Source: Pseudomonadota bacterium
GTDB taxonomy: Bacteria; Pseudomonadota; Alphaproteobacteria; Rs-D84
Direction of reading: 5' to 3'
Assembly (NCBI GenBank): GCA_023402015.1
Contig: JAEXCU010000011.1
Coordinates: forward strand, 1 to 64,000
DNA: 64,000 bases
Part shown: positions 43,172-52,810 of the stretch, in pieces
Layout of the letters: every line of letters starts with the position of its first letter
Position numbering within the stretch: the first letter of the stretch is position 1
Program-made: the position numbers and the translations under genes
Notes under the pieces: generated by a model
What the model was told of the DNA's origin: nothing
Seen by the model: only the letters and a program-made list of their open reading frames with translations
The model's database searches: none

Positions 43172-44143
43172 TTATGGCAGTTTTAATTCCAAGAACCTTA
43201 TCACCGGCATCATAAAATCCGGAACGGACGCGCGCAGTGTTATCATCTTGCCCGTGCCGGGGTGTTGGAATGTTATCTTGTACGCCAATAAAAACAAGTT
43301 ATTTGTTGGCATCAATGACCCCAAAACATCATCTGATTTTTTTACATACCCATACAACGTATCACCAACAATTGGCGCATGCAGTGTTAATGCACTGTGG
43401 ATGCGCAATTGATGTGTGCGCCCCGTTTTTGGGGAAAACAAAACCCACGCCAGATGACCCCCGGCCTGGGACAGAACCTGGTATTCAGTTATTGCGCGTT
43501 GTGGACGCTGGCCCGCACCGTCGTTCATGCGCGCAGGCGTTTCAAATACCTGGCCCTTTAAAATATAATTGTCAATTTCACCGCGGGGTGGTTTTACGTC
43601 CCCTGCCAACAATGCCAAATATTCTTTATGCGCGGTTTTGTTTTGAAATTCCGCCGCCAAAACCTGGGCCGCATGCTGATTTTTTGCAACAACCAACAAT
43701 CCACTGGTTTCGCGGTCCAGGCGATGAACCAACGATATTTTGTCATATGGAAACAATGCCGCCGCCATTTTATCAACGGATTTACGTATTCCGGTTCCAC
43801 CCTGCACTGCCAGACCCGCCGGTTTATTAAAAACAACAATATCCGCGTCATCATGAACAATGCATTGACGTAATTTTTCCAAATCGGCCAAAGAATAATT
43901 TTCCCCTGATTCAGATTTCTTGGGCGCTGTTTCTGCATATGTTGCAATTGTGGGGGGAATTCTGACCGCGTCGCCCGCGCGCAGGATTTCCTGGCCACGC
44001 ACGCGTGCGGAATTCACGCGAATTTGCCCGCCCCGGCACAGACGATAAAATTCACGCTGGGGCATTGCGGGAAACCGTCGCAGGAACCATCGCAACAGAC
44101 GTGTTCCATCTTCGGTTTTGGGAACAATAATTATTTCTGCCAT
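43172..44143 (-). CDS. RluC/RluD-family 23S rRNA pseudouridine synthase
   Basis: A 323-residue enzyme. N-terminal S4-like RNA-binding region (MPQREFYRLCRGGQIRVN), then the catalytic Asp in LVHRLDRETSGLLVVAKN and the GRTHQLRIH stretch. RluC and RluD cannot be told apart by eye. It begins about 30 bp after the pilin gene on the same strand. Confidence 0.92.
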   Translation of the reverse strand: MAEIIIVPKTEDGTRLLRWFLRRFPAMPQREFYRLCRGGQIRVNSARVRGQEILRAGDAVRIPPTIATYAETAPKKSESGENYSLADLEKLRQCIVHDDADIVVFNKPAGLAVQGGTGIRKSVDKMAAALFPYDKISLVHRLDRETSGLLVVAKNQHAAQVLAAEFQNKTAHKEYLALLAGDVKPPRGEIDNYILKGQVFETPARMNDGAGQRPQRAITEYQVLSQAGGHLAWVLFSPKTGRTHQLRIHSALTLHAPIVGDTLYGYVKKSDDVLGSLMPTNNLFLLAYKITFQHPGTGKMITLRASVPDFMMPVIRFLELKLP

Positions 44144-44175
44144 GGCAAATCAGCCCTTTATCAGGAATCCGCGAA

Positions 44176-44640
44176 TTATTCGCCGTATGTTATCTGAACA
44201 ACATTTTTGCCGTCGGCTGCGTTGCATTTACCAGTTGCGCCGCCTATTTTGCCACCTGACATTTGATATCCAACAGAATCAGACCATGCCTTGGTAATAA
44301 AATATTCACAATCAGATTTGCTCAGCCCTGTAATGGACACAATAAATTGACGGGAATTTGCAGGGTTTACGGCCAATTCATAAAATCCGCCATAGGGATT
44401 TTTATTGCTCATTCCAATTGCGCCGAAAATCGTTGCGCCATTTATATGCGAATAATCATCGTATTCACCCATCAAAGAACGAACCTGGGTCACCATTTCA
44501 ATGACTTCGTCATTAATTGCATTGCGTTTTTGTGTGCGCATCCCGATTGACATCAAACTGATGGCGCCAACCGTAATAACCCCCATAATAGCCAGCACCC
44601 CCAGCATTTCAATCATAGAACGACCATATTCCTGTTTCAT
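44176..44640 (-). CDS. Type IV pilin-like protein (PilS type)
   Basis: A 154-residue prepilin. The leader MKQEYG is followed by R-S-M-I-E and the hydrophobic helix MLGVLAIMGVITVGAISLMS, giving a prepilin-peptidase cleavage site after Gly-6 with Glu at +5. The C-terminal head has two cysteines (SKSDCEYF ... GKCNAADGK), a disulphide loop as in pilins. No other pilus gene is nearby. It may be a stand-alone pilin of a distant system. Confidence 0.82.
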   Translation of the reverse strand: MKQEYGRSMIEMLGVLAIMGVITVGAISLMSIGMRTQKRNAINDEVIEMVTQVRSLMGEYDDYSHINGATIFGAIGMSNKNPYGGFYELAVNPANSRQFIVSITGLSKSDCEYFITKAWSDSVGYQMSGGKIGGATGKCNAADGKNVVQITYGE

Positions 44641-44692
44641 GATAATTATCCCCTATTTGCTATTTATTTTTTATTATTCTATCATAAATACC

Positions 44693-46117
44693 ATGAATAT
44701 TCAATTTTCTGATTTAATTGAAAATAGTCCCAATGCCCCCGGCGTATATAAAATGTACGATGCGGATGGGACGCTGCTGTACGTGGGCAAAGCCAAGAAT
44801 ATTGCCAATCGTCTGAAACAATATCTGGACATATCCAAATTGGAACCGCATAAACAGATTATGCGCACGTTGGTCGCACGTGTTGATTGGGAAATAGTCC
44901 CGACCGAATCAGATGCATTGGTACGTGAAGAAGAACTGATTAAAACGCTGAAACCACGATATAACATAATGCTGACCGACGGGAAAATGTATCCGATGCT
45001 GGCACTGACCAATCATGAATACCCCCGGTTATTAAAATTTCGTGGCAAAATATCCCAGCGCAGGGATGTATTCGGTCCATATCCGTCGGTTCTGGCACTG
45101 AATGAAACAATCAAGATTTTGCAAAAGGTATGTCGCCTGCGTACATGCAACGACACATTCATGCGCAACCGCACGCGGCCATGTCTGCTGCATCAAATCG
45201 GCCGGTGCAGCGCACCGTGCGTCCTGCATCAGGCGGATTATTCCCAAAACGTTCATTTGGCACGGCGCATTTTAACCGGGGACAGCCAACCGATTATCGC
45301 AGACCTGACCGCGGAAATGCAGAAACATTCTGAAAACATGGATTTTGAATCGGCCGCCGTTTGCCGCGATAAAATCGCCGCGTTAACACATACGTCAATA
45401 ACCGGTCGGCGGCGACCCGCAACGCATACAGGTAAAATTGATTGGGACAATACGGTATCTGAATTGGAACAATGGCTGGGGATAAAAATCCAATCCGCGG
45501 GCGTGTTTGATAATTCGCACTTGTTCGGGAAAAGTCCCGTTGGCGCCATGATTGCATTTGGTCATGACGGCTTTATAAAATCTGGATATCGTCATTTTAA
45601 ATTGCGCGATGCCGCGCGCGCTGGCAATGATATTGCCATGATGGCCGAATTCGTATCACGCGCCGTGGCACGTGGCCCCAAATTGGATTTAATAATTGTT
45701 GACGGCGGAATTGCACAATGGAATATCGCACACCAGGTTGCGCCCAACATTCCAATTCTGGGCGTTACCAAGGGCGAAGTTCGCGACGGCGATGAACATT
45801 TTATTATGCCGGACGGTACCGTTTACCGCGACATGCCCAAAGATTCCAAATTGTTCTTATTACTGCGCGCCGTTCGCGACGAAGCCCACAGATTTGTAAT
45901 AACATTCCACAGAACCAGACGTGCAAAAAACATGACCGCATCTGTATTGGATGAAATTGACGGCATCGGTCCAACGCGCAAACATGCCCTGCTGACCCAC
46001 TTTGGTTCTGTACGCGCAATTGTGGACGCGGATTTATCGGCACTGAAACGCGTGCCGGGTCTGGGCAAAGCGGCCGCAGAAAAAATTTATGCATATTTCC
46101 ATGCCCAGGTGGTATAA
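44693..46117 (+). CDS. uvrC: Excinuclease ABC subunit C, short form
   Basis: A 474-residue NER endonuclease. GIY-YIG domain at the N-terminus (GVYKMYDADGTLLYVGKAKN), four-cysteine region (CRLRTCNDTF ... CLLHQIGRCSAPC), UVR motif (MDFESAAVCRDKIAALTH), RNase H-like half (FDNSHLFGKSPVGAMIAF) and C-terminal HhH (IDGIGPTRKHALLTHFGS). It lacks roughly 120 residues between the UVR motif and the RNase H half compared with the usual ~600. The start at 44693 is the first Met with family similarity; the frame back to 44501 overlaps the pilin. Confidence 0.9.
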   Translation: MNIQFSDLIENSPNAPGVYKMYDADGTLLYVGKAKNIANRLKQYLDISKLEPHKQIMRTLVARVDWEIVPTESDALVREEELIKTLKPRYNIMLTDGKMYPMLALTNHEYPRLLKFRGKISQRRDVFGPYPSVLALNETIKILQKVCRLRTCNDTFMRNRTRPCLLHQIGRCSAPCVLHQADYSQNVHLARRILTGDSQPIIADLTAEMQKHSENMDFESAAVCRDKIAALTHTSITGRRRPATHTGKIDWDNTVSELEQWLGIKIQSAGVFDNSHLFGKSPVGAMIAFGHDGFIKSGYRHFKLRDAARAGNDIAMMAEFVSRAVARGPKLDLIIVDGGIAQWNIAHQVAPNIPILGVTKGEVRDGDEHFIMPDGTVYRDMPKDSKLFLLLRAVRDEAHRFVITFHRTRRAKNMTASVLDEIDGIGPTRKHALLTHFGSVRAIVDADLSALKRVPGLGKAAAEKIYAYFHAQVV

Positions 46118-46145
46118 TGCACATATTCATATAAAGGAGAAAAAT

Positions 46146-46778
46146 ATGAAATCGTTTGTTAATTTTTTATCTGCATTCCGTATTGCCGCGGCATTTGCAA
46201 TTATTCCGACCATGCTGGTCGGCTGGTATTGGATTTCATTCATATTGTACGTACTGGCATCGCTGTCTGATTTCTTTGACGGATGGCTGGCCCGTAAATA
46301 TGATGTATGCAGTAAAATTGGTGGTGTTATGGACCACATTGGCGACAAATTGCTGGTTGTGAACACATTAATTGTTCTGGCAATGGTTTTGACTTTCATT
46401 CTGCCCATGTTTGTGCCATATACAGCGCCATGGATGATTATTATCCCTGTTATTCTGATGGTATCACGTGAATTGTATATCAGTGGCCTGCGCGAATTCT
46501 TGGGGACACAAAAAATTGAAATGCCGGTACCCAAGGCACGTTTTTCCATGGGTAAAATAAAGACAACGTTGCAAATGATTGCATCGTCTGCATTGTTGTT
46601 GGGATTGTGCATGCCCACTTTGTTTGGTGTTCCCACATTTGCTGGAACCGCACCATATGCGTTTTTGGTTTTAATGTACGCAGGTATAATTGGCGTGTGG
46701 CTGGCGCTGGTTGCATCGGTGTGGAGTGCGACGCAATACACATTCACATTCTTGGAAAAAATTAAAAAAATAAAATAA
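46146..46778 (+). CDS. pgsA: Phosphatidylglycerophosphate synthase
   Basis: A 210-residue membrane enzyme of the CDP-alcohol phosphatidyltransferase family. The signature DG-xx-AR-x8-G-xxx-D-xxx-D is complete (DGWLARKYDVCSKIGGVMDH and the next Asp). About five membrane segments. The start follows AAAGGAGAAAAAT. Placed 28 bp after uvrC, the usual alphaproteobacterial order. Confidence 0.93.
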   Translation: MKSFVNFLSAFRIAAAFAIIPTMLVGWYWISFILYVLASLSDFFDGWLARKYDVCSKIGGVMDHIGDKLLVVNTLIVLAMVLTFILPMFVPYTAPWMIIIPVILMVSRELYISGLREFLGTQKIEMPVPKARFSMGKIKTTLQMIASSALLLGLCMPTLFGVPTFAGTAPYAFLVLMYAGIIGVWLALVASVWSATQYTFTFLEKIKKIK

Positions 46779-46786
46779 TACGAATT

Positions 46787-46809
46787 GGCCGGCAAATGCC
46801 GGCCTTTTT
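46787..46809 (+). terminator. Terminator of uvrC-pgsA
   Basis: GGCCGGCA/TGCCGGCC stem followed by a T-run (46805-46809). Confidence 0.88.
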
Positions 46810-46837
46810 ATTACCTGGCCCGCAGCAAATGCGGGCT

Positions 46838-47060
46838 TGATTTTATATGCATTTGCTGATTTAATAAACAAATGAATCAGGGATACCTGGTTTGGGGTGT
46901 CGAAACCCGGAAATTGGCGTTCTGGCAACAGAATGAAAAATGTCTCCAACGGATTAATCCGGTTGGAGGGTTGTGAATAATGCGTTCGCGCAAAATAAGC
47001 ACACTATACCAATTTATAGTTTCGAACCTCCAACCGCCCTTAAAAACGGCGGTGTTTTTC
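46838..47060 (+). promoter_or_regulatory. Structured leader RNA, copy D, with promoter
   Basis: Promoter TTGATT-17-TTTAAT (46838-46866). Then CAGG/CCTG hairpin, GGGGTGTCGAAACCC, a TTCTG-GCAA-CAGAA hairpin, the strong CTCCAAC/GTTGGAG hairpin with inner GGATTAATCC, and P1 GGTTGGAGG (46961-46969) with CCTCCAACC (47027-47035). Inside P1 are a TTGTG ... CACA stem with a GCG-TTCG-CGC tip and a CTATA/TATAG hairpin. The terminator is ACCGCC (47033-47038)/GGCGGT (47048-47053). In this copy the upstream hairpin pairs all of the P1 5' strand, so the two states clearly exclude one another. Confidence 0.8.
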
Positions 47061-47086
47061 TTAACAAAAACGCGGAGAAAAAAACT

Positions 47087-47560
47087 ATGAAACTTTTTTA
47101 CATCTTTATCATACCGTTGTTGTACACAACATCTGCAAATGCGCTGTGTGCATCGGACACGGAAATCACCACAGAAATACCAAACGGAAAAATTGTACGC
47201 AGAGATTGCGCATACGTTGCGCCCAATTGTTCCGGCACATGTCCATGTTGCAGAACATCGCCAGTTTATACATGTACATGCAACAGTGGATATTACGCAA
47301 CCGGTGGCGGAACCACCAATTGTACATGTAATGCATGTCCGACAAACAGCACCTGCACCAGTGCCACCAGTTTTACATGCAATGTCGGATATTATAAAAA
47401 TGGCGTTGTTTGTTCGCGATGTCCATCGTCGTACGGTGTGGACGGGACAACCACGCGCGGTGCAACATCCATAACCAAATGTTATTTACCGTCCGGCACA
47501 ATCGGCACAGATACATCAGGTGATTTTGCATATTCTGAAAATTGCTTTTATTCAGAATAA
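47087..47560 (+). CDS. Secreted cysteine-rich protein, CYY family
   Basis: A 157-residue protein with signal peptide MKLFYIFIIPLLYTTSANA. Dense cysteines: CSGTCPCCRTSPVYTCTCNS, GTTNCTCNACPTNSTC, VVCSRCPSSYG; C-terminal ITKCYLPSGTIGTDTSGDFA ... NCFYSE. It lacks the helical N-terminal region of larger members, so it is nearly all CxxC knuckles. The start follows CGGAGAAAAAAACT behind leader RNA D. Confidence 0.87.
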   Translation: MKLFYIFIIPLLYTTSANALCASDTEITTEIPNGKIVRRDCAYVAPNCSGTCPCCRTSPVYTCTCNSGYYATGGGTTNCTCNACPTNSTCTSATSFTCNVGYYKNGVVCSRCPSSYGVDGTTTRGATSITKCYLPSGTIGTDTSGDFAYSENCFYSE

Positions 47561-47604
47561 AAAACGCGCTATGTGCAATAAATCATGCACATAGCGCGTT
47601 TTTA
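47559..47604. terminator. Strong bidirectional terminator
   Basis: A perfect 18-bp stem (AAAAACGCGCTATGTGCA with its complement) around eight bases, serving the cysteine-rich gene and convergent dnaJ. Confidence 0.9.
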
Positions 47605-47623
47605 TGCATTTATTTTTTTGATG

Positions 47624-48760
47624 TTAAAACCAACCTTTTTTGTCCGATTTAGTTCCGGCGAATTCGTTCAATATTTTCTTTTGTTTTTCATTCAGTTTCG
47701 TCGGAATGCGAATCGCAACCGTGATATACATATCACCAAAACTGCCCGCACGACGACCTGGCATTCCATGTCCACGGACACGTAATTTTTCACCAACCTG
47801 GGTTCCGGCCGGAACCTTGACGGACAATTTCTTGTCATCAATTGTTTCAACCTCTATCTCGCCACCCAGGGCCAATGTTGTAAATGGAATTTCCATTCTG
47901 GTTATTAAATCGCTGCCCATGCGTTCAAAACGTTTGTCGGGACGAACACGCACATCCAGGTAAAAATCACCGGCCGGTGCACCACCCTGGCCTGCTTCGC
48001 CCTGGCCGGGCAAACGCAAACGCGCACCATCTTCTATGCCGGCGGGTATTTTAACTTCCAGCGTTCTGCTTTTATGGACCGTCCCTGTACCGTCGCATTC
48101 GCTGCATTTCTTATCAATTTTGTGTCCCAAACCATTACAGTCCGGACACGGTGTTTCCACGGCAAAGAATCCCTGGTTTGTGTGAACATATCCGGTGCCA
48201 CCACACCGCGCGCAATCAGGCGCCGGTTTGCCATCCGCCGTACCATTGCCATTGCATTTTTCACATGCAACATCACTGGAAAATTTAACAGTGTGGGTTG
48301 TGCCAAAATATGCATCACGCAGGTCAATTACAACCTCGTCCAATAAATCGCGCCCGCCACGTTGGGCGCGACCACGTGGTGCACCACCGCCAAAATCGCC
48401 AAAGCCAAAACCACGCATCGCCTCGCGCAGAATGTCTTCCATTCCGTTGCCACCGCCCATATCAAAACGAAAGGCCCCATTTCCAAATGGATTTGCACCA
48501 CCACCGAAACCACCGCCCGCAGATGCCCCGTTGCCGCCGGCAAATGCCGCATCACCAAACCTGTCATATGCCGCACGTTTTTGCGGGTCCTTTAAAATAT
48601 CAAATGCGTTGTTGACTTCTTTGAACTTTTCTTCGGCGCTTTTATCCCCGGGATTTTTATCCGGATGATATTTCATAACCAATTTATGATATGCCTTTTT
48701 AATATCGGCATCCGATGCGTCGCGCGCAACACCCAAAACTTCATAAGGATTTTTGTTCAT
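47624..48760 (-). CDS. dnaJ: Chaperone protein DnaJ
   Basis: A 378-residue Hsp70 co-chaperone. J domain with HPD in KYHPDKNPG, Gly/Phe-rich linker (FGGGANPFGNGAFRF), four zinc motifs (CEKCNGNG, CARCGGTG, CPDCNGLG, CSECDGTG) and the substrate-binding C-terminus. dnaK is not adjacent. Full length and intact. Confidence 0.96.
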   Translation of the reverse strand: MNKNPYEVLGVARDASDADIKKAYHKLVMKYHPDKNPGDKSAEEKFKEVNNAFDILKDPQKRAAYDRFGDAAFAGGNGASAGGGFGGGANPFGNGAFRFDMGGGNGMEDILREAMRGFGFGDFGGGAPRGRAQRGGRDLLDEVVIDLRDAYFGTTHTVKFSSDVACEKCNGNGTADGKPAPDCARCGGTGYVHTNQGFFAVETPCPDCNGLGHKIDKKCSECDGTGTVHKSRTLEVKIPAGIEDGARLRLPGQGEAGQGGAPAGDFYLDVRVRPDKRFERMGSDLITRMEIPFTTLALGGEIEVETIDDKKLSVKVPAGTQVGEKLRVRGHGMPGRRAGSFGDMYITVAIRIPTKLNEKQKKILNEFAGTKSDKKGWF

Positions 48761-48885
48761 TTATCATCGCCCAATGTTATTATGTACCGAAATATATAAG
48801 TCTATTATACTAAAAATCAAGCCCAATTGAAAACACATGAACGAAAAAAACATGCGGTACGGAAAACAAACCTGATGTTATCGGA

Positions 48886-49485
48886 TTATTTTCTGCGTTC
48901 CAAATAATTTGCAAATTCCTGCAACGTCATAAATGTCCGCGCCCCCAATTCATCTTTGGCACGGCGCCACAAAGACGCTTTATCGGATATCAGTACGGGA
49001 TTCATACGCAAATCGTGCGCAATTACCAAATTTTCCAATTGGTTATCAACAACATATATATCTGAATTCACATTTGCCGCATTAACATTTGACAGATATG
49101 CACGTTTGGATTGCAAAGGACTGATTAATTCATAATGCGCAACCAAATCCATTGTCCGCCATTGCGTGCGATAATGATTTTCCATGTCGCTGACACGGGC
49201 GGGAAATGCACTGCGCGAACAAACATTCAATTGGGTATTGGGAATATTTGCAATTTTCTGAATCGCGGAAAACGCACCCGGAATTGGCAATGCATCACGC
49301 GCACTGTCATACACAACATCGGATAAATTTTGTTCGATAAATTTTTTACCAAGGCCCGTTTTATAGCACATAAACAATGCCGCAGACTTTGCCAAGTTAT
49401 ATTTCATCAAAGAAGATTGTATCACCATTCTGTCTATGGGATAAAAAACAACACCATGTAAATCTAAGATTACAATTTTTTTCAT
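48886..49485 (-). CDS. HAD-like hydrolase family protein
   Basis: A 199-residue protein whose start MKKIVILDLHGVVFYPIDR carries HAD motif I with His at the second acid position (DLHG). SRSAFPA may be motif II, and the Asp in DIYVVDNQLENLVIA would be motif IV. The second Asp of motif I, needed for phosphatase activity, is replaced, so activity and substrate are uncertain. Similar proteins act on sugar phosphates or nucleotides. Confidence 0.65.
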   Translation of the reverse strand: MKKIVILDLHGVVFYPIDRMVIQSSLMKYNLAKSAALFMCYKTGLGKKFIEQNLSDVVYDSARDALPIPGAFSAIQKIANIPNTQLNVCSRSAFPARVSDMENHYRTQWRTMDLVAHYELISPLQSKRAYLSNVNAANVNSDIYVVDNQLENLVIAHDLRMNPVLISDKASLWRRAKDELGARTFMTLQEFANYLERRK

Positions 49486-49642
49486 ACAACGACCCTTGGT
49501 TTCTAATTTTTAGCCCGGCCATTATACAAATCGCCCGATTTTTGTCAACCTGGATTTTTTCTGCATATAATGGCAGAATTTGGCCGGTTGGCGAATTGTT
49601 TCACTTGCGCAAAAACAAATTTTGCGCTAATAATATTACGCT

Positions 49643-51622
49643 ATGACAGAAAAAAATACACACACTTATGATGCATCAGATATCCAGGTTCTGGAAGGGT
49701 TGGAACCCGTCCGTCTGCGTCCGGGTATGTACATCGGCGGCACCGATGAAAAGGCCTGGCACCATTTGCCCGTGGAAATCATGGACAACGCGATTGACGA
49801 AGCGGTTGCCGGATTCGCCAAGAAAATCACCGTAAACCTGATTGATTCTAAAACAATTGAAATTACCGATGACGGTCGCGGTATTCCGGTGGACGAACAT
49901 CCAAAATATCCGGGTAAATCCGCACTGGAAGTTATTTTGACCACCCTGCATTCGGGCGGCAAATTCAATAATAATGTATATAAAACCAGTGGCGGCCTGC
50001 ACGGCGTGGGCAGTGCGGTGGTAAATGCCCTGTCATCTGAAATGATTGTTGATATTTCCCGCGATGGGTATGAATGGCGGCAAACTTTTTCACGCGGTCT
50101 GCCAACATCCACGATGACACGCGGCAAAGAAACCAAGAACCACGGCACAAAAATCCGATTTACCCTGGACGACGACATATTCGGCGCATCGGCAGTTTTT
50201 AAACCAATTAAAATTTATCGCATGGCGCGCGCCAAGGCATTCTTGTCGCGTGGGGTTAAAATTGATTGGCAATGCAATCCCGAACTGTTGACCGAGGATA
50301 TGGAAATCCCGGTTCAAAAAACATTTTATTACCCCAACGGCGTGGCCGATTTTCTGGAAGAAAAAACAAACGCCAAGCCGCGCATTTTGCCCCGCATATT
50401 CAGTGGTAGCGTGGATTTCCCAGATGATTCGGGACGCGTGGAATGGGCATTGACGTTTTTAACCGATGAAAATGGCGCCGCATCCGATGACGGATTCTTT
50501 GCATCATACTGCAACACCATTGCAACAATTGACGGCGGAACGCATGAAACCGGGTTTAAATCTGCAATAACCAAGGGTATCAAGGCATACGGCGAAAAGG
50601 TTAATAACAAGGCCGCATCCACAATAATCGGCGACGACGTATTTGATTCTGTGGCGGCAATTGTATCTGTATTTTACAAAACACCGCAATTCTTGGGTCA
50701 GACCAAGGAAAAACTGTCTAACCCGGAAATTGCACGTTATACCGAAAATGCTTTGCGCGATCCGTGGGATATTTTCCTGGCATCTGATCCGAAAACTGCA
50801 AACGCGGTGTTGGATTTTGTAATTAATTTGGCAAATGCGCGTATTAAAACCAAACAGGTCAAAGAAATCGCGCGTAAAACACCAACAAAACGCGCACGCA
50901 TGCCGGCAAAACTGGCCGACTGTTCCAAACACGGTATCGCCGGCACGGAATTATTCCTGGTTGAGGGCGAATCGGCCGGTGGAACCGCAAAACAGGCGCG
51001 CGATCGCGCGACCCAGGCAATTATGCCCCTGCGCGGGAAAGTATTAAACGTAATTTCAAATTCTGACGAACGATTTGGCGCGAACAAAGAATTGAATGAA
51101 TTAATTGACATTATCGGTGCCGGCACGGCCAAGGATTGGGACGACAGCAAATTGCGGTATGAAAAAATTATTGTCATGACCGATGCCGACGTTGACGGCA
51201 GTCATATTGCATCACTGTTAATGGCGTTCTTTTACCACCACATGCCCCAATTGATTTATGGTGGCCATTTATATTTGTCTTGCCCGCCATTGTATAAACT
51301 GACCTGTGGTACCGAATCGCGTTATGTTGACACAGACGAAGAATTGGAAGAATTGCAGAACGGCAAATACAAAAATAAAAAAGTGGAAATTTCCCGGTTT
51401 AAAGGTTTGGGTGAAATGATGCCGAACCAGTTAAAGGAAACAACCATGTCGCCAAAAACCCGTCGTCTGATTCGTGTTGAATTGCCGCCACGCACCGACG
51501 AAGGCGCCGAAGACACGGAAAAGACACGCACAATTGTTTCCGAACTGATGGGCAAGAAACCCGAATTCCGATTCCGTTTTATCACCGAACATGCCCAATT
51601 TGTCAAAGACCTGTTTGTGTAA
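49643..51622 (+). CDS. parE: DNA topoisomerase IV subunit B
   Basis: A 659-residue ATPase subunit of the chromosome decatenase. GHKL ATPase motifs EIMDNAIDEAVAG, DDGRGIP and GGLHGVGSAVVNALS; TOPRIM motifs LVEGESAGGTAKQARDR and DADVDGSHIASLL. GGTDEKAWHHLPVEI and the length favour ParE over GyrB. It opens a short operon with the two small genes downstream. Confidence 0.93.
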   Translation: MTEKNTHTYDASDIQVLEGLEPVRLRPGMYIGGTDEKAWHHLPVEIMDNAIDEAVAGFAKKITVNLIDSKTIEITDDGRGIPVDEHPKYPGKSALEVILTTLHSGGKFNNNVYKTSGGLHGVGSAVVNALSSEMIVDISRDGYEWRQTFSRGLPTSTMTRGKETKNHGTKIRFTLDDDIFGASAVFKPIKIYRMARAKAFLSRGVKIDWQCNPELLTEDMEIPVQKTFYYPNGVADFLEEKTNAKPRILPRIFSGSVDFPDDSGRVEWALTFLTDENGAASDDGFFASYCNTIATIDGGTHETGFKSAITKGIKAYGEKVNNKAASTIIGDDVFDSVAAIVSVFYKTPQFLGQTKEKLSNPEIARYTENALRDPWDIFLASDPKTANAVLDFVINLANARIKTKQVKEIARKTPTKRARMPAKLADCSKHGIAGTELFLVEGESAGGTAKQARDRATQAIMPLRGKVLNVISNSDERFGANKELNELIDIIGAGTAKDWDDSKLRYEKIIVMTDADVDGSHIASLLMAFFYHHMPQLIYGGHLYLSCPPLYKLTCGTESRYVDTDEELEELQNGKYKNKKVEISRFKGLGEMMPNQLKETTMSPKTRRLIRVELPPRTDEGAEDTEKTRTIVSELMGKKPEFRFRFITEHAQFVKDLFV

Positions 51623-51623
51623 T

Positions 51624-51908
51624 ATGAAAACATTGCACCTGGTTTTAAAGGGTATTTGGTACGATAAAATCGCCGGTGGCGAAAAAACATGCGAATATCG
51701 TGAATGCAAAGATTATTGGAATGCACGTTTTATACGCGCAGATGATGCGGCACCCTGCCCTTATAAAATTGTACGTTTCCGTCGCGGATATGGCGCAAAT
51801 GCCCCAACAATGGAATTTGAAATATTAGATATCTTCATTTGCGAAACACCCAATGATTTGGGACTGCCCCGTTGCTGGGCAATAAAAATGGGAAAACGTT
51901 TAAAATGA
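51624..51908 (+). CDS. ASCH-domain protein
   Basis: A 94-residue protein one base after parE. LHLVLKGIWYDKIAGGEKTC followed by EYRECKDYW matches the ASCH fold (an RNA-binding PUA-like domain found in small stand-alone proteins and phages). RFRRGYG and the final GLPRCWAIK fit the later strands. A role in RNA or nucleotide modification is possible but not shown. Confidence 0.75.
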   Translation: MKTLHLVLKGIWYDKIAGGEKTCEYRECKDYWNARFIRADDAAPCPYKIVRFRRGYGANAPTMEFEILDIFICETPNDLGLPRCWAIKMGKRLK

Positions 51909-52147
51909 ACGAGAAAATAAATCCCCAACTTCTGCATACAACAAATGGCGGCGCAATACGCGTAAAACGCAACCTGGGCCTGGCGCCGGATACTGATGTC
52001 GTAAAATGGTGCCAGAATGTATTGCGCGACAATACAAATTTCACAATTTCCCGGCGCGGGAAAAATTTTTATGTACATGACGAAAATTACATAATCACAA
52101 TTAATGCGCACAGCAATACAATTATTACGGCACATAAAATAAATTAA
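51905..52147 (+). CDS. DUF3781-like protein
   Basis: An 80-residue protein overlapping the ASCH gene by ATGA, so translationally coupled. IRVKRNLGLAPDTDVVKWCQ and the ending ITINAHSNTIITAHK are the signature of DUF3781, a family of unknown function. The triplet parE-ASCH-DUF3781 may be cotranscribed. Confidence 0.75.
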   Translation: MNEKINPQLLHTTNGGAIRVKRNLGLAPDTDVVKWCQNVLRDNTNFTISRRGKNFYVHDENYIITINAHSNTIITAHKIN

Positions 52148-52228
52148 GCCCCCCCCTATCCAATACTTGACAATTATTTATTTTGTATTATATTTTGATT
52201 ATGATTAAAACAACCCAAGGGGAACCAA

Positions 52229-52750
52229 ATGTCGTTTTTAAGTGATAACCAAGGAATCAATCAGCCAAAACCTGCAAATACCGCTGTTATCAAAACCGCA
52301 CGCAATTTAAAGGCAACACATAAAAAGAAAAATACAATGGTGATTAAATATTCACCATTTTGCGATGCAACATTATTTGGTGGCCGTCGGAACATACCTT
52401 TGGCCGTCGTTAAAAGAAACGGTGTTCCCGTTCAGAACGAATCTGATTTTATGACTTTAACAGAATTTCCCAACCCATGCGCATATAATATGGCGGTTGA
52501 ATATAAAGTATTGTCGCCGGTTATGGGTGAATTGGCACGAACAATTACAGAATACCTGGACAAAGAAACCGGTCAACCGGTATTAATGTTGTTCCCGACA
52601 ACCGATGTATATGTATATGACGGATTTGAAAATAATTATATGGAACGCCTGAATCATGCATCACGCCGTGATTTTTATTACCAGGTTAACAGACTCAGCC
52701 AATTAATTGACACAGCCATAAGAAACGAAATGCAAAAGAAAAGAAATTAA
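52229..52750 (+). CDS. Hypothetical protein
   Basis: A 173-residue soluble protein, start MSFLSDNQGINQPK after AAGGGGAACC. No signal peptide, membrane segment or known motif; the C-terminal 60 residues look helical (ERLNHASRRDFYYQVNRLSQ). It stands in its own transcript between the parE operon and the divergent cysteine-rich genes. Confidence 0.7.
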   Translation: MSFLSDNQGINQPKPANTAVIKTARNLKATHKKKNTMVIKYSPFCDATLFGGRRNIPLAVVKRNGVPVQNESDFMTLTEFPNPCAYNMAVEYKVLSPVMGELARTITEYLDKETGQPVLMLFPTTDVYVYDGFENNYMERLNHASRRDFYYQVNRLSQLIDTAIRNEMQKKRN

Positions 52751-52765
52751 TATCAATTAAAACAT

Positions 52766-52790
52766 AAAAACACCGCATCGCGGTGTTTTT
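52766..52790. terminator. Bidirectional terminator
   Basis: AAAAACACCGC/GCGGTGTTTTT around ATC, between the hypothetical gene and the convergent cysteine-rich gene. Confidence 0.88.
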
Positions 52791-52810
52791 ATTATTTCAC
52801 TTTCTTATTA

